Program-made: the position numbers and the translations under genes
The notes under the pieces: generated by a model
Told to the model about the DNA's origin: nothing
Seen by the model: only the letters and a program-made list of their open reading frames with translations
Database searches by the model: none
From: Oceanobacillus profundus
GTDB taxonomy: Bacteria > Bacillota > Bacilli > Bacillales > Amphibacillaceae
Reading direction: 5' to 3'
Length of the DNA stretch: 64,000 nucleotides
Assembly (NCBI RefSeq): GCF_003515705.1
Contig: NZ_QWEH01000004.1
Span: 124,001-188,000, forward strand
Shown here: piece after piece, positions 36,044 through 45,237 of the stretch
Layout of the letters: every line of letters begins with the position of its first letter
Position numbering within the stretch: position 1 is the first letter of the stretch

Positions 36044-36664
36044 ATGGCAGAGCATCGTGAGTTTTTTTACAGAAGATTGCATTCGTTATTAGGTGTTGTT
36101 CCAATCGGCCTTTTTATGGTTCAGCATTTAGTAATCAATCATTTTGCTGTGTATGGAGAAGAGAGTTTTAATCGGGCAGCAGGATTTATGGCAGGGCTTC
36201 CATTTGTATTGCTTTTGGAGATATTTGTCATTTATCTACCAATTTTGTTTCACGCAATCTTAGGGGTATATATTGTTTTTGTTGCACGAAACAATACGAG
36301 AACTTATGGCTTCTTCCGTAACTGGATGTTTAGGCTACAGCGAATCACTGGTATTGTAACACTTGTTTTCATTGCATGGCATGTATGGGAAACACGAGTG
36401 CAAATCGGCTTAGGTAATGTAGACCTTGATTACAGCTTGATGGAAGGGATTTTAACAAATCCATTCATGTTTTGGTTCTACGTTATTGGTGTAGTTTCCG
36501 CAGTATTTCACTTTGCTAATGGTTTATGGAGCTTTTTGGTTACATGGGGCATTACGCAGTCACCAAAATCGCAGAAGATTGCTACATATGCAGTAATTGT
36601 TGTCTTTTTTGCAATCAGCTATCTCGGTGTTAGAACATTGATTCAATTTGCGTACGGAGTTTAA
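36044..36664 (+). CDS. sdhC: Succinate dehydrogenase cytochrome b558 subunit
   Basis: Membrane anchor of complex II holding two b hemes and reducing menaquinone. The 206-residue protein has five membrane segments; candidate heme ligand His residues lie in RRLHSLLG, QHLVINHF, FHAILG, AWHVWE and VFHFANGL. GGGGGG precedes ATG 36044. It begins the sdhCAB operon, in which a single polytopic subunit replaces the C/D pair of proteobacteria, as in Bacillus. Confidence 0.95.
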   Translation: MAEHREFFYRRLHSLLGVVPIGLFMVQHLVINHFAVYGEESFNRAAGFMAGLPFVLLLEIFVIYLPILFHAILGVYIVFVARNNTRTYGFFRNWMFRLQRITGIVTLVFIAWHVWETRVQIGLGNVDLDYSLMEGILTNPFMFWFYVIGVVSAVFHFANGLWSFLVTWGITQSPKSQKIATYAVIVVFFAISYLGVRTLIQFAYGV

Positions 36665-36705
36665 TAGAACAACCTCTAGAAAGAGAATAGGAGTGAGCTA
36701 ACAAA

Positions 36706-38457
36706 ATGAATAATCGTAAAGTCGCTGTTGTCGGCGGTGGATTAGCTGGATTAATGGCTACCATAAAAGCAGCCGAGGCAGGCGTAAAAGTAGATGTATT
36801 TTCTATCGTTCCTGTTAAACGCTCTCACTCTGTGTGTGCTCAAGGTGGTATTAATGGCGCTGTTAATACGAAGGGAGAAGGAGATTCTCCGATGATCCAC
36901 TTTGACGACAGTATTTATGGTGGGGATTTTCTAGCAAACCAGCCACCAGTAAAAGCAATGTGTGAGGCAGCACCTGGAATTATACATATGCTCGATCGTA
37001 TGGGAGTTATGTTTAATCGTACACCAGAGGGGTTACTAGATTTTAGACGATTCGGTGGTACACAGCATCACAGAACAGCATATGCAGGTGCAACAACAGG
37101 GCAGCAGTTATTATATGCGCTTGATGAGCAAGTTCGTCGCTTTGAAGTAGAAGGCCTTGTAACGAAATACGAAGGCTGGGAGTTCGTAAAAGCAATACTT
37201 GATGAGAATGGTGTAAGTAGAGGGCTAGTTGCTCAGGATATTAAGACACATGAAATTAAAGCGTTTCGGTCGGATGCAACGATTTTTGCTACTGGGGGAC
37301 CAGGAATTATCTTTGGTAAATCAACAAATTCCATGATTAATACAGGATCTGCAGCAAGTATTTTATATCAACAAGGAGCTAAATATGCAAATGGTGAATT
37401 TATTCAAATTCATCCGACTGCAATACCTGGTGATGATAAGCTTCGCTTGATGAGTGAATCTGCCCGTGGTGAAGGTGGTCGAGTTTGGACATATAAAGAT
37501 GGTGAACCATGGTATTTCCTTGAAGAAAAATATCCAGCATATGGAAACCTTGTGCCAAGAGATATTGCAACACGTGAAATATTTGATGTATGTGTAAACC
37601 AAAAACTCGGTATTAATGGCGAAAATATGGTTTATTTGGATTTATCGCATAAGGATCCAAAAGAATTGGATATTAAACTAGGCGGAATTATTGAAATCTA
37701 TGAGAAGTTTGTTGGAGAGGATCCACGTAAAGTACCGATGAAAATCTTCCCAGCAGTTCATTATTCTATGGGTGGTTTATGGGTTGACTATGATCAAATG
37801 ACAAGTATTCCAGGAATATTCGCTGCAGGAGAATGTGATTATTCACAGCACGGTGGAAACCGACTTGGAGCAAACTCCCTCTTGTCTGCTATCTTCGGGG
37901 GAATGGTTGCTGGACCGAAGTCAATCGAATATATTGATAAACTTGATGTCCATGTCGATGATTTATCTGAAGAAATGTATGCTTCCTATGAAAGTGAAGA
38001 AAAAGCTAATTTTGAAGAGCTTATGAATATGGAAGGTACAGAAAATGCTTATCAAATTCATAAGGAACTCGGTGAATTGATGACAGATAATGTAACAGTA
38101 GTTCGGGAAAATGCAAAGCTCGAGAAAACTGACGAGAAAATAAAAGAGCTGCTCAAGCGCTGGAATAATATTAATATCAATGATACATCTCGTTGGAGTA
38201 ACCAGGGCGTTATGTTTACACGTCAGTTGAAACATATGCTTCATCTTGCTCGTGTTATTACGATCGGTGCTTTAAATCGTAATGAGAGTCGTGGTGCACA
38301 CTACAAGCCGGAATTTCCGGAACGTAATGATGAGGAATGGCTAAAAACAACAATTGCTGAATTTAACGCAGAGACCAAGTCACCGGAATTCAGCTACGAG
38401 GAAGTCGATGTATCGTTGATTAAACCTCGTAAACGTGACTACACTACAAAACACTAA
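36706..38457 (+). CDS. sdhA: Succinate dehydrogenase flavoprotein subunit
   Basis: Oxidises succinate to fumarate on covalently bound FAD. The 583 residues start with the dinucleotide fold VAVVGGGLAGLMATIKAAEA, then RSHSVCAQGGINGAVNTKGE (with the FAD-His region), the active-site segment HPTAIPGDDKLRLMSESARG followed by EGGRVW, HYSMGGLWVDY and GECDYSQHGGNRLGANSLL. It lies 41 bases after sdhC and 16 before sdhB. Confidence 0.97.
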   Translation: MNNRKVAVVGGGLAGLMATIKAAEAGVKVDVFSIVPVKRSHSVCAQGGINGAVNTKGEGDSPMIHFDDSIYGGDFLANQPPVKAMCEAAPGIIHMLDRMGVMFNRTPEGLLDFRRFGGTQHHRTAYAGATTGQQLLYALDEQVRRFEVEGLVTKYEGWEFVKAILDENGVSRGLVAQDIKTHEIKAFRSDATIFATGGPGIIFGKSTNSMINTGSAASILYQQGAKYANGEFIQIHPTAIPGDDKLRLMSESARGEGGRVWTYKDGEPWYFLEEKYPAYGNLVPRDIATREIFDVCVNQKLGINGENMVYLDLSHKDPKELDIKLGGIIEIYEKFVGEDPRKVPMKIFPAVHYSMGGLWVDYDQMTSIPGIFAAGECDYSQHGGNRLGANSLLSAIFGGMVAGPKSIEYIDKLDVHVDDLSEEMYASYESEEKANFEELMNMEGTENAYQIHKELGELMTDNVTVVRENAKLEKTDEKIKELLKRWNNININDTSRWSNQGVMFTRQLKHMLHLARVITIGALNRNESRGAHYKPEFPERNDEEWLKTTIAEFNAETKSPEFSYEEVDVSLIKPRKRDYTTKH

Positions 38458-38473
38458 GGGGGAGTAAGTAGTA

Positions 38474-39238
38474 ATGGCTGAACAAAGTACAGTTACATTT
38501 ATTATAACTAGACAAGACGGCCCGGATTCTGCTCCTTATGAGGAAACGTTTGAAATACCTTACCGGAAAAATATGAACGTTATATCCGGACTCATGGAGA
38601 TAAGACAAAATCCAGTGAACGCAAAAGGGGAAAAATCAACGCCTGTTATGTGGGATATGAACTGTCTGGAAGAAGTTTGCGGGGCATGTTCCATGGTTAT
38701 CAATGGAACGGCCAGGCAATCGTGTGCAGCTTTAGTGGATCAGCTCGAACAACCGATTCGTCTCGAGCCGATGTCAACATTCCCAGTTATTCGTGATTTG
38801 ATTGTTGACCGGGAACGGATGTTTGATGCACTAAAACAAGTAAAAGCTTGGATTCCAATTGATGGTACACATGATTTAGGTCCTGGACCAAGAATGCCTG
38901 AAAAGAAACGCCAATGGGCTTATGAGCTTTCTAAATGTATGACGTGTGGGGTTTGCTTAGAGGCTTGCCCGAATGTTAATGACAAATCAAATTTCATTGG
39001 GCCTGCTGCAATCTCTCAAGCTCGCTTATTCAATGCGCACCCAACTGGTGAAATGAATCAAAGTGATCGTTTGAATGGATTAATGGAGGATGGCGGTATT
39101 GACGGCTGTGGAAACTCACAAAACTGTGTACAGGTTTGTCCAAAAGGTATTCCATTAACAACATCTATTGCAGCAATGAACCGTGCGACAAACATTCAAG
39201 CGTTCAAAAATTTCTTTGGAAGTGACAACGCACATTAA
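38474..39238 (+). CDS. sdhB: Succinate dehydrogenase iron-sulfur subunit
   Basis: Carries the [2Fe-2S], [4Fe-4S] and [3Fe-4S] clusters from FAD to heme. Of 254 residues, CLEEVCGACSMVINGTARQSC forms the plant-ferredoxin-type cluster site (the last two residues excepted), CMTCGVCLEACPN the 4Fe site and CGNSQNCVQVCPKGIPLTTS the 3Fe site. GGGGGAG precedes ATG 38474. It is the last gene of the operon, followed by a terminator. Confidence 0.96.
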   Translation: MAEQSTVTFIITRQDGPDSAPYEETFEIPYRKNMNVISGLMEIRQNPVNAKGEKSTPVMWDMNCLEEVCGACSMVINGTARQSCAALVDQLEQPIRLEPMSTFPVIRDLIVDRERMFDALKQVKAWIPIDGTHDLGPGPRMPEKKRQWAYELSKCMTCGVCLEACPNVNDKSNFIGPAAISQARLFNAHPTGEMNQSDRLNGLMEDGGIDGCGNSQNCVQVCPKGIPLTTSIAAMNRATNIQAFKNFFGSDNAH

Positions 39239-39258
39239 TTACTAGGTTGATAGATTAT

Positions 39259-39299
39259 AAATGACCCTCTCCGTATTGGTGGTGAGGGTCATTTGTTTA
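39259..39299 (+). terminator. Terminator of sdhCAB
   Basis: AAATGACCCTC (39259-39269) pairs with GAGGGTCATTT (39284-39294), then GTTTAA. A perfect 11-pair stem with a short T tail. Confidence 0.85.
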
Positions 39300-39406
39300 A
39301 CCACGCGGATTTGACTCTAGGTAAATTTAGATGACAAGACTTTTTTACGTGTATGTTGCAGCGCAATTGAAAGAAACTCCAAACTAATGATTATTTGCTT
39401 AATCTC

Positions 39407-39575
39407 TGGAACAATCGCCGTCCGGGATCGCTCCGGGCGGATGCTATCCGTGGGCATGGCTTCAGCCTCTTCGGAAGAAAACCACGTCCTGCGAGACTTC
39501 AGACACGTGCTGTTCCCACACAGGACAAGGAATGCTTCGACAGCTTTTACATCGCACGAATAAAATTGGTTTTTA
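39407..39575 (+). repeat. Dispersed intergenic repeat, copy A
   Basis: A GC-rich, protein-free segment. It shares ordered modules with the reverse complement of copy B (39665-39797): CGCTCCGG, AGCCTC, CTGCG, then GCTNTTCCCACA-AGGA. It resembles an intergenic repeat I recall from several Bacillaceae genomes. A 73-codon frame across it is an artefact of composition. Confidence 0.6.
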
Positions 39576-39664
39576 TTATCGAGGAGTCACCGCCCTGCGC
39601 TCACCTGGACTGGTAGCGCATCGATATCGTATTTATTAATTCCACAAGTAATAATTGGTGAGCA

Positions 39665-39797
39665 TATACTAGCGGAGGAAATATACGTAGACTCCTGTGG
39701 GAAGAAGAGCATCGGTGAGACTACGCAGTGCGGCAGCACAAGGAGGCTCACCAGCTCCCCTTTGGATGCGCGAATTATATTTCCGGAGCGGGTAGAC
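39665..39797 (-). repeat. Dispersed intergenic repeat, copy B (inverted)
   Basis: Runs from GCGGAGGAAATATACGTAGA to TTCCGGAGCGGG. In reverse complement it has the same module order as copy A, so the two copies face each other across about 90 bases between sdhB and ysmA. Its outer ends (GGAAATATA / TATATTTCC) are themselves inverted repeats. Confidence 0.6.
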
Positions 39798-39944
39798 GCA
39801 CAATCCATTTAAATACACTAATCCATAGTTTATATCAATTTGTAACTAAAAATATGTGTAAGTTAAGTAACTACCTACTCAATCTAGTTTATTCTACTTA
39901 TGTGTATATAGAATTTTGATAGTAACCAGCTTGGAGGGGATCGT

Positions 39945-40412
39945 ATGAAATCGGTTAATTATATTGATAATATGGATCAATGGCGTTCTGAATTTAGCTT
40001 TTTTACACCTATAAAAGTACGTTTTTCAGAAACGGATATGTATGGACATGTAAATAATGTTTCAGCATTTATTTATTTTGAAGAAGCGCGAGTCGACTAT
40101 CTTAATTCGCTGGGTATTTTTAACAATCTCAAGAGCGAAGAAGAGGCAATTATAGTAGCAGATTTGCAATGTGATTACTTGCAGCAAATGTACTTCGATG
40201 AGCGTCTTAAAATGTATGTAAAAGTAGCAACGATTGGAAATACTTCGTTCGATGTACATTACATGGCTGTAAAAGACAACGAAGAAATTGCTCTAACTGG
40301 ACGAGGACGAATCGTTTACATTAATCCGCAGAAAGGTCGTCCCACTCCAATGCCTGACGAAATGAAAAAGCTTTTAGGTGAATGTCCTAGTTGCGCTTAT
40401 GCAAATAAGTAA
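39945..40412 (+). CDS. ysmA: Acyl-CoA thioesterase, 4HBT hot-dog fold (YsmA)
   Basis: A 155-residue hot-dog protein with the 4HBT signature VRFSETDMYGHVNNVSAFIY followed by FEEARVDYL: Asp and His lie in the active-site helix region. Such enzymes hydrolyse acyl-CoA thioesters; the substrate is unknown. GGAGGGG precedes ATG 39945. Position between sdhB and gerE equals B. subtilis ysmA. The C-terminal GECPSCAYANK Cys pair is unusual for a hot-dog enzyme. Confidence 0.88.
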   Translation: MKSVNYIDNMDQWRSEFSFFTPIKVRFSETDMYGHVNNVSAFIYFEEARVDYLNSLGIFNNLKSEEEAIIVADLQCDYLQQMYFDERLKMYVKVATIGNTSFDVHYMAVKDNEEIALTGRGRIVYINPQKGRPTPMPDEMKKLLGECPSCAYANK

Positions 40413-40435
40413 GTTTTCTTTCTTATTTGCCAAAC

Positions 40436-40474
40436 AAAATCGACTCCCCTGTAAAAGGGAAGTCGATTTTTTCA
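40436..40474. terminator. Bidirectional terminator between ysmA and gerE
   Basis: AAAATCGACT (40436-40445) and AGTCGATTTT (40461-40470) with inner CCC/GGG pairs and TT after. It serves ysmA on plus and gerE on minus. Confidence 0.85.
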
Positions 40475-40696
40475 AAGCTTTAATTCCCCCATGCGAAGAA
40501 GTTCAACTACGGCTTGAGACCGCCCCTTAACTCCCAGTTTCTGCATAGCATTTGAAATATGGTTCCGGACAGTTTTTTCGGAAATAAACAATTCTTGTGC
40601 TATTTCTTTTGTTGTCTTATCCTGCACTAATAGTTCAAACACTTCTTTTTCGCGTTTGGTCAGTAATTGCTTCGGTTTATACTTGTTGTCCTTCAA
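40472..40696 (-). CDS. gerE: Spore-coat transcription regulator GerE
   Basis: A 74-residue LuxR-type DNA-binding protein consisting almost only of the helix-turn-helix: LLTKREKEVFELLVQDKTTK, EIAQELFISEKTVRNHISNA, MQKLGVKGRSQAVVELLRMG. It acts in the mother cell late in sporulation with SigK on coat genes. A TTG start at 40696 follows GGAGGGGG. The sequence is nearly identical to B. subtilis GerE over the core, and a SigK-type promoter lies upstream. Confidence 0.96.
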   Translation of the reverse strand: MKDNKYKPKQLLTKREKEVFELLVQDKTTKEIAQELFISEKTVRNHISNAMQKLGVKGRSQAVVELLRMGELKL

Positions 40697-40757
40697 ATGT
40701 TACCCCCTCCTTGCTCTATAGAGCTACAGTTATGAAGGGAAATTATTTAGTCAATAA

Positions 40758-40784
40758 TAGCTTATGAAGACCGTCAGAATCGGT
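40758..40784 (-). promoter_or_regulatory. SigK-type promoter of gerE
   Basis: Minus strand: AC (40784-40783), 16 bases, CATAAGCTA (40766-40758). This fits the SigK consensus AC, 16-17, CATANNNTA exactly, about 60 bases upstream of the gerE start. Confidence 0.7.
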
Positions 40785-40789
40785 GCGTA

Positions 40790-41111
40790 CATTTAATGGA
40801 AATATCGAATTAAAATATAATGACCGGTTTTAAACAATTAAAGGCGAAAAAAGATAACGTTACCATATATATGCTTTTTTATTGAAAAAGTAATGATTAG
40901 TTCCCAATTTAGCGGATATCGTTTAATATATAATAAAGTAATCCATAAAAAGTGTTTTTTTGATTAACTGACGGTTTCTTGGACAAGTAGGGATTTTCCT
41001 ATGATAGGCAAAATTATTTCGTTTTGAATATACTATGCAAAGAATATATCCCTTATTTAGGGACATCATGTGATAAACTATTCGTTAAGGAAAAATCTAG
41101 GGGGTAAAACT
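40790..41111. other. AT-rich spacer between gerE and ysmB
   Basis: About 320 bases without a gene. TATAAT at 40929-40934 and TATACT at 41029-41034 are possible plus-strand -10 boxes for the ysmB-racE operon, but neither has a good -35. Confidence 0.3.
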
Positions 41112-41570
41112 TTGGAAAAAGAAGTATTAGAACCAGCTGAATCGATAAAAAAAATGGAGAAGCAGCTCCGTTATATATCTGGAATGATCAAACAGAATGG
41201 TCGAAAAATCTTAAATAATTATCCAATCACATCACCACAATTCGTTGCTTTGCAATGGCTGTTAGAAGAAGGTGATTTAACGATTGGAGAGCTATCCAAC
41301 AAGATTAGTCTAGCCTTTAGTACAACGACAGATTTGGTTGATCGCATGGAGAAAAATGAACTTGTTGAAAGGGTACGTGATACTAACGATAGAAGGGTAG
41401 TTCGAATACATTTATTAGAAAAAGGGAAAACAATTATTCGTGAAGTAATTCTGGAAAGGCAGGATTATTTAGGCAAAGTTCTCAATAAATTCAGCGAAGA
41501 TGAGAAACATTCACTAAATCAATTGTTAGATTTCCTCTATCAGGAAATGAAAATAGTGAATGAGAAATAA
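41112..41570 (+). CDS. ysmB: MarR-family regulator (YsmB)
   Basis: A 152-residue winged-helix protein. MEKQLRYISGMIKQNGRKIL is the dimer helix; LTIGELSNKISLAFSTTTDL then VDRMEKNELVERVRDTNDRR form the DNA-binding helix and wing. Target genes and ligand are unknown. A TTG at 41112 is chosen because AGGGGG precedes it and the length fits B. subtilis YsmB; an in-frame ATG at 41070 would add 14 residues without a ribosome site. racE follows after 21 bases. Confidence 0.85.
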   Translation: MEKEVLEPAESIKKMEKQLRYISGMIKQNGRKILNNYPITSPQFVALQWLLEEGDLTIGELSNKISLAFSTTTDLVDRMEKNELVERVRDTNDRRVVRIHLLEKGKTIIREVILERQDYLGKVLNKFSEDEKHSLNQLLDFLYQEMKIVNEK

Positions 41571-41591
41571 CAACAAAGAGGAGAAACAATT

Positions 41592-42416
41592 TTGGATAGA
41601 GCAATTGGTGTAATCGACTCGGGAGTTGGTGGCTTAACAGTAGTTCATGAACTCATGCGTCAGCTGCCAAAGGAGAAGTTAATTTATTTAGGGGATACGG
41701 CAAGATGCCCATATGGGCCAAGGTCTGAAAAGGAAGTAAAGCAATTCACTTGGGAAATGGTAGAATTTTTATTAACAAAAAATATTAAAATGCTGGTAAT
41801 TGCATGTAATACAGCAACGGCATTTACATTGAAAGACCTTAAGGAAAAATTGGATATTCCTGTTATTGGTGTGATTAAGCCTGGTGCAAGGGCAGCAATT
41901 AAATTTACAGAAAATAATCAAGTCGGGATTATCGGAACGGAAGGCACTGTAAAAAGTGGTGCATATGAGCTAGCTTTAAAGAAAATTAAATCTGATATTC
42001 ATGTAACTGCACTAGCCTGCCCTTTATTTGTCCCGATGGTAGAAAAAGGAGTTCTTGCAGGGAACCAGGCAAGAGAAGTGGTGGAAGAATCACTGGTTCC
42101 ACTAAAACATGGTAAAGAAATGGATGTATTGATTTTAGGGTGTACCCATTACCCACTATTAAAAAATACGATACAAGAAGTGATTGGAAATCATGTAACC
42201 GTTATTTCTTCAAGTGAAGAGACTGCTAGAGAAACAAGTACCATTTTAGATGTTCATCATTTGTTGAATAAAGATGAACAATCACCTGTTCATCAATTTT
42301 ATGCAACTGGTGACTTGGAAATTTTTATCGAAATTTCGAAAAGTATTTTTAAGGATTCAAACTTCCAAATGCTTACAATCAAAAAAGCGAACCTTAGTAA
42401 AAATCAGGTATTCTGA
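41592..42416 (+). CDS. racE: Glutamate racemase
   Basis: Makes D-glutamate for peptidoglycan. The 274-residue enzyme shows [11 protein letters not shown] (7-17), VIACNTATA with catalytic Cys72, and [10 protein letters not shown] with Cys184, the two-base mechanism pair. A TTG start at 41592 follows AGAGGAG. It shares an operon with ysmB and ends at a terminator, as in B. subtilis. Confidence 0.96.
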   Translation: MDRAIGVIDSGVGGLTVVHELMRQLPKEKLIYLGDTARCPYGPRSEKEVKQFTWEMVEFLLTKNIKMLVIACNTATAFTLKDLKEKLDIPVIGVIKPGARAAIKFTENNQVGIIGTEGTVKSGAYELALKKIKSDIHVTALACPLFVPMVEKGVLAGNQAREVVEESLVPLKHGKEMDVLILGCTHYPLLKNTIQEVIGNHVTVISSSEETARETSTILDVHHLLNKDEQSPVHQFYATGDLEIFIEISKSIFKDSNFQMLTIKKANLSKNQVF

Positions 42417-42442
42417 AAAAATCAGAGCCTGATTTTTTTTTT
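42416..42442 (+). terminator. Terminator of ysmB-racE
   Basis: AAAAATCAG, loop AGC, CTGATTTTTTTTT. The stem directly follows the stop codon. Confidence 0.8.
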
Positions 42443-42582
42443 GAAGAAGAAAATATCATATTTTCATTTGTGTAGAATGCGATTTGTCATCTACCCGAAT
42501 ATATTTTTTCTGTTATTGATTGGTCTATTTTCGTTGAGGGCTCGTATATATAATAGTACAAACCATCGTAGGAGGTAATGGC

Positions 42583-43650
42583 ATGCATAAGCGAGCAAAG
42601 CTTTTGATTGGTACGATTAGTATTTCGGTGATTCTATCTGGCTGTTTTCAGGGAGAACAATCGATGGAAGAGATGGACCCACCTCCGAATGCTGAGGCAG
42701 TTGATAATTTGGAAAATATATCTGAGGAAGACGTTATGAATGAAGAAAATGCTGAAGGAGAAGTCGATCCGGAAGAAACAGTTGCAAGACATTTATTTTT
42801 AATTGATGCAAATGGAATGGTGGCACCTCAAACAATTGAATTGCCAAACACAAAACAAGTTGCTACCCAGGTGGTTGAATACCTTGTTAAAGGTGGTCCC
42901 GTGACCGAGATGTTACCGAATGGTTTTCAAGCTGTGTTACCTGAGGGAACAGAGGTGCTGGGGATAAATCTTCAAGAAGATGGCACAATGATTGTAGATG
43001 TTTCAGAAGAATTTAAGGCATATGAGGCAGCGGATGAGCTGAAAATATTAGAATCAATTACCCACACATTGACACAATTTGAAAATGTATCAAAAGTGAA
43101 GCTTTGGATAAACGGACATCCACAAACAGAAATGCCAGTAAACGGTACGCCAATTGGTGAAGGATATTCGCGGACAAATGGTATTAACATTGCAGACACA
43201 GACACATTAGATTTACTTGAAAGCAGAGCTGTTACAATGTACTATCCTTCAGAACATGGCGAGAATCGCTATTACGTACCAGTCACACAACATATCGAAG
43301 TAACGGAGGAAAATGAATATAGCTCGATCGTTCAAGCGCTTATTGATGGACCAGGATATAAGACAAATGTTGTTCATGTTTTTAACCCGGATACACTATT
43401 AACAAATTCGCCTGATTTAAATGATGGTATACTCGAGCTTGTTTTTAGCAAAGATATTTTACAGGATTCGGAACAAGCTGTAATTGCTGATGAAGTAATG
43501 GAAACGTTGGTAAGGACATTAACAGAACAGGAGAACGTCGAGGCAGTTGATGTGAAAGTGGAAGATGTGGACCAGCTCGTTAATGAAAATGGTGAAGAGT
43601 ATACGGAACCAGTAACTAAGCAAGCATTTACTCCAACAGAGAAACTTTAA
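42583..43650 (+). CDS. gerM: Spore germination/sporulation lipoprotein GerM
   Basis: A 355-residue lipoprotein: signal peptide with lipobox ILSGC (Cys at about 21), an acidic linker (25-65) and two GerMN domains (about 70-195 and 220-340; EEDGTMIVDVSEEF in the first). GerM is needed for sporulation and germination and helps form the SpoIIIA-SpoIIQ channel in B. subtilis. GTAGGAGGT precedes ATG 42583. TATAAT occurs at 42549-42554. It has its own terminator, and rph follows. Confidence 0.92.
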   Translation: MHKRAKLLIGTISISVILSGCFQGEQSMEEMDPPPNAEAVDNLENISEEDVMNEENAEGEVDPEETVARHLFLIDANGMVAPQTIELPNTKQVATQVVEYLVKGGPVTEMLPNGFQAVLPEGTEVLGINLQEDGTMIVDVSEEFKAYEAADELKILESITHTLTQFENVSKVKLWINGHPQTEMPVNGTPIGEGYSRTNGINIADTDTLDLLESRAVTMYYPSEHGENRYYVPVTQHIEVTEENEYSSIVQALIDGPGYKTNVVHVFNPDTLLTNSPDLNDGILELVFSKDILQDSEQAVIADEVMETLVRTLTEQENVEAVDVKVEDVDQLVNENGEEYTEPVTKQAFTPTEKL

Positions 43651-43652
43651 TC

Positions 43653-43686
43653 GAAAGAGGCTGCAACTTTTGCAAGCCTCTTTCTT
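43653..43686 (+). terminator. Terminator of gerM
   Basis: AAAGAGGCT (43654-43662) pairs with AGCCTCTTT (43675-43683), with an inner TGCA/TGCA, then CTT. It starts three bases after the stop codon. Confidence 0.85.
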
Positions 43687-43835
43687 AAATGATGGGAGAT
43701 TTTTAGCTTCAACATGCAAAAAGCTGAAGCTTACACATGTTTTATGATTCAATAAGAGTAAGTAATATTAAGTGTATCAACGTGTTGCTTTTGCAAAAAA
43801 TATGATAAGCTATTGTTGTAAGAGGAGGAATATTT

Positions 43836-44591
43836 ATGAGAAATGATCAACGAGAAGTGAATAATTTAAGGCCAATAAAGATTACGAAAAACTATATTAG
43901 TCATCCTGAGGGTTCTGTCTTAATAGAGGTTGGAAATACGAAGGTAATTTGTAATGCCAGTATTGAAGACCGTGTTCCTCCGTTTATGCGAGGACAAGGT
44001 AAAGGATGGATTACTGCAGAATATGCGATGCTGCCGCGAGCAACTGCCCAACGTAATATTCGTGAATCTTCAAAAGGGAAGGTAAGCGGAAGAACGATGG
44101 AAATCCAACGATTAATTGGTCGAGCGTTACGTGCAGTTGTGGATTTAGATAAAATTGGTGAACGAACAGTATGGGTAGACTGTGATGTTATTCAAGCAGA
44201 TGGAGGTACACGAACGGCATCGATTACAGGAGCATTTATTGCAGTTGTGCTTGCTTTTGGAAAGCTTCTGGAAACAAAAGCAATCTCAAAAATGCCAGTA
44301 CGTGACTACTTAGCAGCAATTTCTGTAGGGGTCTTACCGGATGGTAAGGAAATATTAGATTTAAATTATGAGGAAGATTTCCAAGCACATGTTGATATGA
44401 ATATTGTTATGACTGGCTCTGGTGAATTTGTAGAGATCCAAGGAACTGGAGAGGAAGCAACTTTTTCAAATAAGCAGTTACAGGCGATGCTAGGACTTGC
44501 TGAAGAAGGGCTCCAGCAAATCGTTGAAGTTCAGAAAGAACTAATTGGTAATTTAGCAGATCGTATAGGAGAAACAAATCCTGCAAAATAA
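43836..44591 (+). CDS. rph: Ribonuclease PH
   Basis: Phosphorolytic 3'-5' exoribonuclease that trims tRNA precursors. The 251 residues contain [54 protein letters not shown] and the phosphate-site Arg residues, ending [26 protein letters not shown] precedes ATG 43836. It is followed at 13 bases by the ITPase gene and then ysnB, the B. subtilis order rph-ysnA-ysnB. Confidence 0.97.
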   Translation: MRNDQREVNNLRPIKITKNYISHPEGSVLIEVGNTKVICNASIEDRVPPFMRGQGKGWITAEYAMLPRATAQRNIRESSKGKVSGRTMEIQRLIGRALRAVVDLDKIGERTVWVDCDVIQADGGTRTASITGAFIAVVLAFGKLLETKAISKMPVRDYLAAISVGVLPDGKEILDLNYEEDFQAHVDMNIVMTGSGEFVEIQGTGEEATFSNKQLQAMLGLAEEGLQQIVEVQKELIGNLADRIGETNPAK

Positions 44592-44604
44592 TAGGAGATC
44601 AATG

Positions 44605-45198
44605 ATGAAACAAATTATAATTGCGACAAAAAACCAAGGAAAAGCAATAGAATTCAAGGATTTTTTTGCTAAGAAATCAATCGAAGCATTATCATTACTT
44701 GATTTAGACCAATCGACCCCAGATGTGGAGGAAACGGGATCAACTTTTGAGGAGAATGCTGCCTTAAAAGCGGAGCAAATTGCTACACTATTAGACATAC
44801 CAGTACTTGCTGATGATTCGGGTTTAATGATTGATGCACTGGATGGGCGTCCTGGTCTTTTTTCTGCCAGATATGCTGGAGAGCCGAAAGACGACAAGGC
44901 AAACATTAATAAAGTTCTAGAAGAATTGAAAGAAGTAAGTGAAGACAAACGCACTGCGCGGTTTATTTGTGTGTTAGCTGTTGCTATTCCTGGTGAAGCA
45001 ACAACCTTCCGGACCGGATATTGTGAAGGCAAAATAACCTTTTCGGAAAAGGGAGAAAATGGCTTTGGGTATGACCCGATTTTCATACCAGATGGATATG
45101 AAGTAACAATGGCAGAATTGAATCCGGAAGTGAAAAATCAAATCAGTCACCGTAGAAATGCGATTATTCAGTTGGAAAAATGGATACATACGTTATAA
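44605..45198 (+). CDS. ysnA: dITP/XTP pyrophosphatase (RdgB/HAM1, YsnA)
   Basis: Hydrolyses dITP, dXTP and their ribo forms to monophosphates, cleaning the nucleotide pool. The 197 residues start KQIIIATKNQGKAIEFKDFF; other family motifs are VEETGSTFEENAALKAEQIA, VLADDSGLMIDALDGRPGLF, SARYAG, GFGYDPIFIPDG and SHRRNA. Two adjacent ATGs (44602, 44605) are possible; the second is at the better distance from AGGAG. Confidence 0.95.
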   Translation: MKQIIIATKNQGKAIEFKDFFAKKSIEALSLLDLDQSTPDVEETGSTFEENAALKAEQIATLLDIPVLADDSGLMIDALDGRPGLFSARYAGEPKDDKANINKVLEELKEVSEDKRTARFICVLAVAIPGEATTFRTGYCEGKITFSEKGENGFGYDPIFIPDGYEVTMAELNPEVKNQISHRRNAIIQLEKWIHTL

Positions 45199-45237
45199 GT
45201 AGTTTTATATGCTTGCCTTTAAACTGGAGGTGATGAT

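Noticed and set aside
39395-39808. Open frames of 73 codons on both strands between sdhB and ysmA
   Set aside because: They lie inside the inverted repeat copies, have no ribosome sites and no family features.
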